IMG/VR virus record: IMGVR_UViG_3300045970_000382
Span: 62,001-126,000 of that record
Reading direction: 5' to 3' (one strand)
Origin: a virus
DNA: 64,000 bases
Below, one piece after another: positions 16,242-23,869 of the stretch (its first letter is position 1; each line of letters opens with the position of its first letter). A program made the position numbers and the translations under genes. The notes under the pieces were generated by a model, which worked only from the letters and a program-made list of their open reading frames with translations, made no database searches and had not been told where the DNA came from.

Positions 16242-17423
16242 ATGCTGACCGGATTTAAGACTATAGACCCTAATACAGGTAATGCTAATGATTTGGGTGA
16301 ACGGTATCTGACTAAAGACTATATGCTCGATGCTTATCCTAACTTGATTCCAGGTATGAACCCTAGTGGGTTGTGGAGTTTTGGATATAATGGTTTTGGG
16401 CAATTAGGTAACGATACACGTATTAATTATTCTTCTCCTATTCAAGTAGGTAGTCTGACTAACTGGAAACAAGTTACTTGTGGGCGTTACCATAGTGCAG
16501 CTATTAAAACAGACGGCACTTTATGGGCTTTTGGCGATAATTATAGTGGACAATTAGGTAACGGTACAACCATTAAATATTCCAGCCCTATTCAAATTGG
16601 TAGTCTGACTAATTGGAAACAAGTTGCTACTGGTTTTTATCATACTGTAGCCATTAAAACTGATGGAACTTTATGGGCTTATGGAAATAGTGGTTATGGA
16701 CAATTAGGCAACGGTACAACTAACAGTTATTCCAGTCCTATTCAAATTGGTAGCTTAACCAACTGGAAACAAGTTGCTTGTGGGTATAGATATTCTTTAG
16801 CTATTAAAACTGATGGCACTTTATGGGCTTTTGGCGATAATTATAGTGGACAATTAGGTAATGGTACAACCATTAAATATTCCAGCCCTATTCAAGTAGG
16901 TAGTTTAACTAATTGGAAACAAGTTGCTACTGGTTTTTATCATAGTGCAGCTATTAAAACAGATGGGACTTTATGGGGTTGTGGATATAATGGTTTTGGT
17001 CAATTAGGCAATGGTACAACTGACAGTTATTCCAGTCCAATTCAAATTGGTAGTTTGACTAATTGGAAACAAGTTGCTACTGGTTTTTATCATATTGTAG
17101 CCATTAAAACTGATGGGACTTTATGGAGTTTTGGTAAGAATTGGCAAGGACAATTAGGAAATAGTACAATTGACAATTATTCCAGTCCCATTCAAATTAG
17201 TAGCTTAACTAATTGGAAACAAGTTGCTTGTGGAATTGATAATACTGTAGCCATTAAAACAGATGGGACTTTATGGGGTTGTGGATATAATGGTTTTGGT
17301 CAATTAGGCAATGGTACAACTGACAGTTATTCCAGTCCCATTCAAATAGGAAACTTAACTAACTGGAAATTTATATATGCTGGTCGGAATAATAATTTTG
17401 TTATTTCAGCTTTATATTTATAG
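16242..17423 (+). CDS. RCC1-like seven-bladed beta-propeller fibre protein 2
   Basis: A 393-residue protein with an N-terminal segment of about 43 residues (NDLGERYLTKDYMLDAYPNL) similar in layout to that of propeller 1, then seven 50-residue RCC1 repeats. Blade signatures include LWSFGYNGFG, LWAFGDNYSG (twice), LWAYGNSGYG, LWGCGYNGFG (twice) and LWSFGKNWQG. Some blades are nearly identical to blades of the third gene. The ATG follows AGGAGGC at the end of the preceding gene. Confidence 0.8.
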   Translation: MLTGFKTIDPNTGNANDLGERYLTKDYMLDAYPNLIPGMNPSGLWSFGYNGFGQLGNDTRINYSSPIQVGSLTNWKQVTCGRYHSAAIKTDGTLWAFGDNYSGQLGNGTTIKYSSPIQIGSLTNWKQVATGFYHTVAIKTDGTLWAYGNSGYGQLGNGTTNSYSSPIQIGSLTNWKQVACGYRYSLAIKTDGTLWAFGDNYSGQLGNGTTIKYSSPIQVGSLTNWKQVATGFYHSAAIKTDGTLWGCGYNGFGQLGNGTTDSYSSPIQIGSLTNWKQVATGFYHIVAIKTDGTLWSFGKNWQGQLGNSTIDNYSSPIQISSLTNWKQVACGIDNTVAIKTDGTLWGCGYNGFGQLGNGTTDSYSSPIQIGNLTNWKFIYAGRNNNFVISALYL

Positions 17424-17434
17424 GTAGGTGAATT

Positions 17435-18568
17435 ATGGCAACGTCAGGTTTTCAAAGTAATTCAGCTACATTAGAAGGTATTTTTGTTAAAAAGAATATT
17501 TTCCTAGAATCTAATTTATGGGCTTTTGGCGATAATTATAGTGGACAATTAGGTAATGGTACAACCATTAAATATTCCAGCCCTATTCAAGTAGGTAGCT
17601 TAACTAATTGGAAACAAGTTGCTTGTAGATGTACATATACCTTAGCCATTAAAACAGACGGCACTTTATGGGCTTTTGGCGATAATTATAGTGGACAATT
17701 AGGTAATGGTACAACCATTAAATATTCCAGCCCTATTCAAATTGGTAGTCTGACTAATTGGAAACAAGTTGCTACTGGTTTTTATCATAGTGCAGCTATT
17801 AAAACAGATGGAACTTTATGGGGGTTTGGTACTAATTCTTATGGACAATTAGGCAATAATACAACTATTGATTACTCTAGTCCTATTCAAGTAGGCAGTT
17901 TAACGGATTGGAAACAAGTTGCTTGTGGATGTACATATACCTTAGCCATTAAAACAGACGGCACTTTATGGGCTTTTGGCGATAATTATAGTGGACAATT
18001 AGGTAACGGTACAACCATTGGTTACTCCAGCCCTATTCAAGTAGGTAGCTTAACTAATTGGAAACAAGTTGCTTGTAGAGATAAATATACTGTAGCTATT
18101 AAAACTGATGGCACTTTATGGGCTTGTGGATATAATGGTTTTGGGCAATTAGGTAACGATACACGTATTAATTATTCTTCTCCTATTCAAGTAGGTAGTC
18201 TGACTAACTGGAAACAAGTTGCTTGTGGGAGCTATCATACTTTAGCTATTAAAACAGACGGCACTTTATGGGCTTATGGAAATAGTGGTTATGGACAATT
18301 AGGCAACGGTACAACCATTAGATATTCCAGCCCTATTCAAATTGGTAGTCTGACTAATTGGAAACAAGTTGCTTGTGGATATAAACATACTGTAGCCATT
18401 AAGACGGATGGGGCATTATGGACTTGTGGATATAATGGTTTGGGACAATTAGGCAACGGTACAAGAATTAATTACTCCAGCCCCATTCAAATTGGTAGTT
18501 TAACTAACTGGAAACAAGTTGCTGGTGGGAGCTATCATACTTTAGCCATTAAGACAGATGACTTATAA
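17435..18568 (+). CDS. RCC1-like seven-bladed beta-propeller fibre protein 3
   Basis: A 377-residue protein with a short N-terminus of about 27 residues (MATSGFQSNSATLEGIFVKK) and seven RCC1 repeats: three LWAFGDNYSG blades, then LWGFGTNSYG, LWACGYNGFG, LWAYGNSGYG and LWTCGYNGLG types. It ends abruptly at AIKTDDL, with no C-terminal domain. Different N-termini on the three propellers suggest attachment at different sites or alternative use of one site. Confidence 0.8.
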   Translation: MATSGFQSNSATLEGIFVKKNIFLESNLWAFGDNYSGQLGNGTTIKYSSPIQVGSLTNWKQVACRCTYTLAIKTDGTLWAFGDNYSGQLGNGTTIKYSSPIQIGSLTNWKQVATGFYHSAAIKTDGTLWGFGTNSYGQLGNNTTIDYSSPIQVGSLTDWKQVACGCTYTLAIKTDGTLWAFGDNYSGQLGNGTTIGYSSPIQVGSLTNWKQVACRDKYTVAIKTDGTLWACGYNGFGQLGNDTRINYSSPIQVGSLTNWKQVACGSYHTLAIKTDGTLWAYGNSGYGQLGNGTTIRYSSPIQIGSLTNWKQVACGYKHTVAIKTDGALWTCGYNGLGQLGNGTRINYSSPIQIGSLTNWKQVAGGSYHTLAIKTDDL

Positions 18569-18577
18569 CAGGATTTT

Positions 18578-19351
18578 ATGAAAAAATACATATTCACGGC
18601 AGGACTACCTAGAGCTGGAACTACGCTCTTAGGTACTATTTTAAAACAAAACCCACGGTTTGAAGCCTCCATATCAGGGCCACTGGCACGGTTTGTCAGA
18701 GCTGTTATTCAAGAGTCATCTTCCCAAGGCGGATATCGCCATGAATGTCCACCTCCATTACGAAAACGGCTTATCCAAGGGCTGTTTGAGAATTATTACA
18801 GCGACCCCACCAAAGATGTTGCGTTCAATCATAATCGCGGTTGGGGTTTGTTGCTACCTACTATTAAAGACCTTTACCCCGATTGTAAGTTGATTCTATG
18901 TGTGAGAGACATGGGCTGGGTGTTGGATTCATTTGAAACTTTAGTAAGAAAGAATCCTTATTCGTTTTCCTCCATGTTCTCTTTAGATGAAAATATCAAT
19001 GTTTATACCCGTTGTGAAACTCTATTAAGACCAGATAGGACATTAGGTTTTGCTTACAATGCAGTTAAGCAAGCCATCACTTCCGAACATAATGATTCTG
19101 TTTTTATACTTGAATATGACAAGCTGGCACAAGTCCCAGAACTGATGCTTAAAGCCCTGTATAACTTTATTGAAGAACCTTACTTTGAGCATGATTTTAA
19201 TGATGTTGAGGCTTCTTATGATGAATTCGATGAAGATGTACAGTTACCCGGACTACATACTACTCGAAAAAAAGTGGAGTTTATTGAACGTAAGACTATA
19301 ATTCCACCTGATATATGGGAGCGTGTCAAAAACATGGAAGTGTGGAAATGA
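18578..19351 (+). CDS. Sulfotransferase family protein
   Basis: A 257-residue protein with the PAPS-binding P-loop GLPRAGTTLL at residues 9-18 and a second PAPS motif around LILCVRDMGWVLDSFETL (about 105-122). It matches the Sulfotransfer_3/Sulfotransfer_1 fold. It would transfer sulfate from PAPS to a hydroxyl of a sugar or peptide. An APS-kinase-like gene at 22741 could supply PAPS, and glycosyltransferases lie between the two. The ATG follows ACAGGATTTT and the stop overlaps the next start (ATGA). Confidence 0.8.
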   Translation: MKKYIFTAGLPRAGTTLLGTILKQNPRFEASISGPLARFVRAVIQESSSQGGYRHECPPPLRKRLIQGLFENYYSDPTKDVAFNHNRGWGLLLPTIKDLYPDCKLILCVRDMGWVLDSFETLVRKNPYSFSSMFSLDENINVYTRCETLLRPDRTLGFAYNAVKQAITSEHNDSVFILEYDKLAQVPELMLKALYNFIEEPYFEHDFNDVEASYDEFDEDVQLPGLHTTRKKVEFIERKTIIPPDIWERVKNMEVWK

Positions 19352-20079
19352 TTTACAATGTCATACCTGGAACGTTTAATAATTATGGAATAAGAAATGG
19401 AGATATGATTGCCATTATCAATTTCCTGCAATGGTTTAGAATGCAGGAAGACGACCCTACTATTAAACTCCACATAAAATCTAATGTCATAGTTAAAACT
19501 GACTATTGCAAACAGTTCTATAAATTGTTATGTGAACTGACCGACTGTTTTTCTCTGACAGAAGGCTATCAAAATCTACCTTATCATGAACTGATGCTTT
19601 GGGACTTCAGGGACATTTGTGGGGATGTAGTATCCATTCATAATCCTCATATCCAAAAGAAAAAGATTGTAGTGTTTCCGGTCTATGATTCAGATTACCA
19701 TGTTTATAGGAATTGGAATATAAGTCTACTTGAATCCATACTAGAAGAGTACACTGAAAAATATCCCGATTATGAAAAACTGCTCTGTGTTAAAGACCTA
19801 CCTGATTTAGATATAAAAATGTCAGGGTTTTCCATCAGCACCCACTTTATGCAAAACATAAAACATATTATGGAAGCGGAGATATTCATTGGTGGTGATA
19901 CCGGGGTTTCACATTTCGCTTCAGCACTTAACCTTGGTCCTAAAGAACTAGTGTACTGTTACAATGGCAGGAGCACGGTACATACTTTGCCTTTTCATTT
20001 ATTAAGTGGTAAAGGCACGTTAAGAAAATACTGGTTAAATTGCTATAAAACAACCTATAAAGGACAGCTAGTGTTATGA
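19348..20079 (+). CDS. GT9 (heptosyltransferase)-like glycosyltransferase
   Basis: A 243-residue protein starting at the ATGA overlap (19348). The C-terminal half has the GT9-type donor-site text FIGGDTGVSHFASALNLG followed by YCYNGRSTVHTLPF. The N-terminal half is a degenerate Rossmann domain (GDMIAIINFLQWFRM). GT9 enzymes move heptose or other sugars; in phages the acceptor is unknown. It belongs to the glycan island. Confidence 0.65.
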   Translation: MIYNVIPGTFNNYGIRNGDMIAIINFLQWFRMQEDDPTIKLHIKSNVIVKTDYCKQFYKLLCELTDCFSLTEGYQNLPYHELMLWDFRDICGDVVSIHNPHIQKKKIVVFPVYDSDYHVYRNWNISLLESILEEYTEKYPDYEKLLCVKDLPDLDIKMSGFSISTHFMQNIKHIMEAEIFIGGDTGVSHFASALNLGPKELVYCYNGRSTVHTLPFHLLSGKGTLRKYWLNCYKTTYKGQLVL

Positions 20080-20663
20080 AGATATTGTTAGGTAGCGGTT
20101 ATAAAAAAGAAGAAGGTTTTGTTACTATAGATGACGACCCTATAGTGAATCCAGATTATCTGATAAATCTGGATGATGTTAATATAAAACTACCTTTTGC
20201 GGATAATTCAGTTAGTGAAATCAGGGCTTATCATATTTTGGAGCATATTGGTGAAGGGTTTATACCTCTAATTCAAGAGATGTATAGAATATCTGAACAT
20301 AATGCAATATTGGATATTAAAGTACCCCACCATAACCACGAAGTCTATTATGGAGATCCTACCCATAAACGACCTATCACAGTCAATGGCATGAAATTAT
20401 TTGACCAAGACTACAATCGGGAACATATAGCGGAGCATAATGCCAGTTCGGGATTAGGTATCCGGTATAAGGTTGATTTCAGAATGCTCTGGTATAATTT
20501 TGATTATGACCCTTTTTATATGGATATGATTAAAGGGATTGAACAACGCCAAGCAGCAGGAACTTTATCCAAAGAAGAAGAATTTGCTTTTATGCGTTTA
20601 ATGCGTGAGGCTAATAATGTGGCAATGAACACTAACATTAAGATGCTGGCTATCAAGGAGTAA
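20076..20663 (+). CDS. SAM-dependent class I methyltransferase-like protein
   Basis: A 195-residue protein with the truncated Rossmann pattern of phage Methyltransf_11-like proteins: MKILLGSGYKKEEGFVTIDD at the start, LPFADNSVSEIRAYHILEHI (about 46-65) and VPHHNHEVYYGDPTHKRPIT. The LGSGY motif would bind SAM. The overlap of 4 bases with the GT9-like gene couples the two, so methylation of a sugar or related surface component is plausible. The target is unknown. Confidence 0.65.
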   Translation: MKILLGSGYKKEEGFVTIDDDPIVNPDYLINLDDVNIKLPFADNSVSEIRAYHILEHIGEGFIPLIQEMYRISEHNAILDIKVPHHNHEVYYGDPTHKRPITVNGMKLFDQDYNREHIAEHNASSGLGIRYKVDFRMLWYNFDYDPFYMDMIKGIEQRQAAGTLSKEEEFAFMRLMREANNVAMNTNIKMLAIKE

Positions 20664-20667
20664 TGCA

Positions 20668-22065
20668 GTGGCACAACCTATAAAGTATGACAGTAATGAC
20701 CCATTATCTTTTATTATAGAATATTTAGAAAAAGCTAATGAGGATGAACTAGCTAATAAGGTACTAGATGTATTTGCCAGAAACTCCAATCAATTGGAGC
20801 AGTTTAACTTGTTGGCTAAACTGTATTTGGATTTACGGAACGGTGACAAGGCCGAAGAGTTTTCCCTAAAAGTGTTGTCCATGGTGGCTGACCCGCAAGC
20901 TCAATATAATGCTAGGTCTAACATCGCCAAGATGTATAACAACATGAACAAACCTGATAAGTCTTTACAGCACTCCAGCCTGAATAGGATTATTACTCCA
21001 GATGACCCAGATACCCTGTTAGAATCAGTATTTTCGTTATACTTATTAGGTCAAAAAGACGATGCTGAAAAGATACTGAGAGATTTGAAAGCTAGGGAAG
21101 ATACTTTAAGCGAACACCATCAAACTATTGTTGATTTTAACTTGGGTACGTATGACATGGAGCAAGGTCACTTCCTAAAAGGGTTGGCTGGGTTTTTAAT
21201 TAATATCAAAAAATTAGGCTTATGGTTCTCCAACAGGGAACTACCCTACAAGTATTGGAATGGCGGTATATATCCGGGTAGAACTTTAATCTTGTTTATG
21301 GAAGGCGGAGGCATTGGTGACGAGTTCATATCTGTGAGACACATGGATGACCTTAAAAGACTTGGGTTTAGACCTATCTATTATACCTTTAGACCGGACT
21401 TATATAAGATTTTTAACCGTTGTGGCTATGAAACGGTATTAAATCTTGATGATGTACCTAAAGATTCCTTATGGACTTACGCCATGCAAGTGCCATTATG
21501 GATAAAGAAGACTCCTGAAACTATTATCAGGGAAAATTATCTATATCCATCTGATGAAGCCAGATCTAAATGGCAGTTTATAAAAGATTCTAACAAGTTT
21601 AAGATTGGTGTACGTTGGCAAGGTAATGCTAAAAATGAACGTGACTTGCATCGTAAGGTTCCTCTTGACGGGATTATGGACACTTTAAAATCAGTATATA
21701 AGAACAAAGATGTAGAATATTATTCGTTACAGATTGGTGATGGTGAGGAAGAGATTGTTAATTACCTTGAATTGATAAACGTATCTGATAAAATAGAATC
21801 TTATGATGATACTTTAGCATTATTGGAAAACTTAGATTTGGTTGTATCTTCGTGTACTTCGGTACTCCATGCCTCAGCTATAGTGGGTACTGAAACCATT
21901 GGTTTGATTCCAATATCAGCTTATTTCACATGGTTAAGTCCCACTCCTAATAGACCTATTTATACCAGCATCTGGTATGGCGACAATTTAAGAATTTTTA
22001 AACAGACTACTATCAATAGTTGGGAAACTCCTTTTAATCAGATAAAGGAATATCTTAATGGATGA
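20668..22065 (+). CDS. TPR-domain glycosyltransferase-like protein
   Basis: A 465-residue protein from a GTG start with GGAG upstream. The first 180 residues are helical repeats with TPR character (LAKLYLDLRNGDKAEEFSLK; LFSVFSLYLLGQKDDAEKIL-type pairs). The C-terminal part is GT-B/GT9-like: FKIGVRWQGN, SLQIGDGEEE, then VVSSCTSVLHASAIVGTETI and the WYGDNLRIF segment. The layout resembles bacterial TPR-glycosyltransferases of the OGT-like group. It likely glycosylates a phage or host product. Confidence 0.7.
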   Translation: MAQPIKYDSNDPLSFIIEYLEKANEDELANKVLDVFARNSNQLEQFNLLAKLYLDLRNGDKAEEFSLKVLSMVADPQAQYNARSNIAKMYNNMNKPDKSLQHSSLNRIITPDDPDTLLESVFSLYLLGQKDDAEKILRDLKAREDTLSEHHQTIVDFNLGTYDMEQGHFLKGLAGFLINIKKLGLWFSNRELPYKYWNGGIYPGRTLILFMEGGGIGDEFISVRHMDDLKRLGFRPIYYTFRPDLYKIFNRCGYETVLNLDDVPKDSLWTYAMQVPLWIKKTPETIIRENYLYPSDEARSKWQFIKDSNKFKIGVRWQGNAKNERDLHRKVPLDGIMDTLKSVYKNKDVEYYSLQIGDGEEEIVNYLELINVSDKIESYDDTLALLENLDLVVSSCTSVLHASAIVGTETIGLIPISAYFTWLSPTPNRPIYTSIWYGDNLRIFKQTTINSWETPFNQIKEYLNG

Positions 22066-22744
22066 CTTTTATACTTTTATTGTATTATCCACTATCAATA
22101 CTGATACAGGTGTTCTTGACAGATTGGTTAGATTTGAGCAGACTATTAACACTTTAAATTCAATAAGGTTGAAAGTACCCAATGCAAAGATAATCTTTTT
22201 AGATAACTCTATAGAACCCTTGACACCTGAACAACTTAAACAGATATGGGCTAAAGTAGATATTTGTAAGTATGCTTTCCAAACTTTACCCAACCTTTAT
22301 TTTAATCAGAGAGGTCTGAAAGGTGATGGGGAAATTTGTATGATGTACGAAGCCATGCAAATACTTAAAATTTCTGAATTGCTTGGAAAACGTGTTTTTA
22401 AGTTATCTGGCAGATATTTTTTAAACGAGCATTTTAATATAGATGCTTATAATGATCTACAAGGTAAATATGTAGCCAAGATTAACGCTTGGGACATTAC
22501 TAAAGATAATTGGGTTACTAGAGAACAAGTTTATTATTTTGAAACAAGATTGTGGTCATTCTGTGGTACATTATTTGATGAATTTTATAATCAACTACCT
22601 GTCATTTTTAATTACATGATGAATGTGGATAATAATCTTGAGAAAGCTTATTTAAAATTATTAGATCCAGATAAGATAGTACCTATGGATGTTATCGGAG
22701 TTAGTGGTTATTCGGCTGATACTGGGGAGATAAAGATAGAATGA
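22058..22744 (+). CDS. Putative glycosyltransferase-like protein
   Basis: A 228-residue protein overlapping both neighbours by 4-8 bases. It starts with a GT-A-like strand pair (YTFIVLSTINTDT; AKIIFLDNSIEPL) and has KLSGRYFLNEHFNIDAY, a motif that also occurs in phage and bacterial glycan-synthesis proteins. No DxD motif is evident. Assigned to the glycan island by context and the weak fold resemblance. Confidence 0.45.
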   Translation: MDDFYTFIVLSTINTDTGVLDRLVRFEQTINTLNSIRLKVPNAKIIFLDNSIEPLTPEQLKQIWAKVDICKYAFQTLPNLYFNQRGLKGDGEICMMYEAMQILKISELLGKRVFKLSGRYFLNEHFNIDAYNDLQGKYVAKINAWDITKDNWVTREQVYYFETRLWSFCGTLFDEFYNQLPVIFNYMMNVDNNLEKAYLKLLDPDKIVPMDVIGVSGYSADTGEIKIE

Positions 22745-23133
22745 AGATATTGATTTATGGATTATCCGGTTCAGGAAAATCTACGTTAGCTAAGAAATTA
22801 GCTGATAGATTAAATATCCCAATTATTAATGGAGATGAAGTTAGGATGCAGTTTAATGACTGGGACTTTTCCATTGATGGAAGATTGAGACAAGCAATTC
22901 GTATAAAGGATATAAGTGAGAGTTATGATTTAGTTATTTTAGATTTTATTTGTCCGTTATCTGAATCTAGAGATACACTTAATCCTGATATAACTATTTT
23001 GATGGATACAATTGAAGAATGCCAATATGAAGATACTAATTCTATTTTTGAATTTGGTAATCCTGATATAATTATTTCAAAATTTGATTATGATGTAGAT
23101 AGAATTTTAGAAAGGTTATTAGAAAATTCATGA
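22741..23133 (+). CDS. Adenylylsulfate (APS) kinase-like P-loop kinase
   Basis: A 130-residue protein with a Walker A motif GLSGSGKSTLA (7-17), NGDEVR (about 32-37, equivalent to the APS kinase DGDxxR), GRLRQAIRIKDI (about 51-62) and DFICPLSESRD (about 73-83, equivalent to the ISPxxxxR element). It is shorter than bacterial CysC (about 200 residues). If active it phosphorylates APS to PAPS, the donor of the sulfotransferase at 18578. Overlaps its neighbours by 4 bases on each side. Confidence 0.7.
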   Translation: MKILIYGLSGSGKSTLAKKLADRLNIPIINGDEVRMQFNDWDFSIDGRLRQAIRIKDISESYDLVILDFICPLSESRDTLNPDITILMDTIEECQYEDTNSIFEFGNPDIIISKFDYDVDRILERLLENS

Positions 23134-23432
23134 TTGAAAAAGATCCCTCCAGTTATTCCATGTTGACTTATACAGCTATCCTGCTGTTGTCAACATGGGG
23201 TTCTATTGTCAATATCATTAACAAAAAAGAATTCAAAATAATGGAAGCTTTGGGTGAGGTATTCACTTCGGCTTTTATAGGTTTGCTGGTATTCTGGTTA
23301 TGTGAAGGTGCAGATATAGTTCCATTATATACAGCCGCTTTAATAGGTATCAGTTCTCACATGGGGTCGAGGGGTTTATTTCAATTGGAACTTATATTAC
23401 AAAAAAAAATAAACAAGATAGGAGATTTATAA
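23130..23432 (+). CDS. Phage holin (LydA-like)
   Basis: A 100-residue protein with three hydrophobic segments (YTAILLLSTWGSIVNI, about 14-29; FTSAFIGLLVFWLC, about 44-57; and VPLYTAALIGISSHMGSRG, about 62-80). This is the usual pattern of the LydA-type holin family, including the conserved GISSHMGSR motif. It would open the inner membrane at lysis. The start overlaps the APS-kinase stop, which links the end of the glycan island to the lysis genes. Confidence 0.8.
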   Translation: MIEKDPSSYSMLTYTAILLLSTWGSIVNIINKKEFKIMEALGEVFTSAFIGLLVFWLCEGADIVPLYTAALIGISSHMGSRGLFQLELILQKKINKIGDL

Positions 23433-23515
23433 TGAAAAATCCAAGTGACACTAAAAAAGGCCCAGGTCGTAGACCCGCCAACAAACAAGACCATAAAAAG
23501 AAGAAAAATAAATAA
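23432..23515 (+). CDS. Very small basic protein (27 aa)
   Basis: ATG at 23432 overlaps the holin stop codon and follows the RBS GGAG (GATAGGAGATTTATA). It encodes 27 residues rich in Lys, Arg and Pro (KKGPGRRPANKQDHKKKKNK). Coupled translation and a strong RBS support a real gene; the function is unknown. Confidence 0.5.
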   Translation: MKNPSDTKKGPGRRPANKQDHKKKKNK

Positions 23516-23578
23516 GGGGGACAGACCATAAAAATATTACCCATAAAAATAGAATCAAATACTATTTACAACGTACTT

Positions 23579-23740
23579 ATGAATGGCGAGTATAGATTGA
23601 GGGCAGGTGGTGATTTAATTACGGACGGCTTTAGTGTAATCGTCATTAAGATGTCGCAGCAAGATGTAAAGGACGCTTTAATGCCGTTGCGAAGGCATTA
23701 TATGGAGCGTATAGGGGATAATTTAGATGAGGGTTTATAA
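23579..23740 (+). CDS. Small hypothetical protein (53 aa)
   Basis: An open frame from ATG 23579 encodes 53 residues (MNGEYRLRAGGDLITDGFSV...). The frame is open further upstream to about 23529, but without a standard start codon. Its TAA overlaps the ATG of the next small ORF. Position in the lysis region; no family recognised. Confidence 0.45.
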   Translation: MNGEYRLRAGGDLITDGFSVIVIKMSQQDVKDALMPLRRHYMERIGDNLDEGL

Positions 23741-23868
23741 TGCGTAATTTTTGGGCTATCTTAAAAGTGTGGTAGTCTGACCCTTTAATAGTAGGATTCA
23801 TCTGGGGAATACTACTGAGTGCAGTTATTATTTTGTTAATTAATTTACAGACCATTCATTGTGGATAA
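23740..23868 (+). pseudogene. Small membrane-protein ORF interrupted by an in-frame amber codon
   Basis: ATG 23740 (overlapping the previous TAA) starts MRNFWAILKVW, then TAG at 23773-23775. The same frame continues SDPLIVGFIWGILLSAVIIL and a few more residues to TAA 23866-23868. Reading through gives a 42-residue single-pass membrane protein whose hydrophobic span lies after the TAG. It may be a nonsense mutation, amber readthrough or a sequencing error. The continued membrane-like text argues the segment was recently coding. Confidence 0.45.
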
Positions 23869-23869
23869 T

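Larger units (their letters stand above)
14524..18560 (+). repeat. Array of 21 near-identical 150-bp RCC1 repeat units spread over three genes
   Basis: The three propeller genes together carry 21 copies of a 150-bp unit, interrupted by the 15584-16240 gene. Many stretches are identical at DNA level, for example the block encoding LWAFGDNYSGQLGNGTTIKY near 16525, 16825, 17515 and 17665. Synonymous positions are also conserved, pointing to recent duplication or gene conversion rather than only selection on protein. Confidence 0.8.

Noticed and set aside
14421-18568. Diversity-generating retroelement driving propeller variation
   Set aside because: No reverse-transcriptase gene, template repeat or adenine-biased variable region is seen; the pattern fits recombination between repeats instead.
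14421-18568. RCC1-like genes as eukaryotic contamination
   Set aside because: They are embedded in a continuous phage tail operon with tight spacing and phage-like codon use; RCC1 repeats also occur in bacteria and phages.
18660-18893. Second ORF overlapping the sulfotransferase
   Set aside because: Out-of-frame shadow of the sulfotransferase with no family or RBS.
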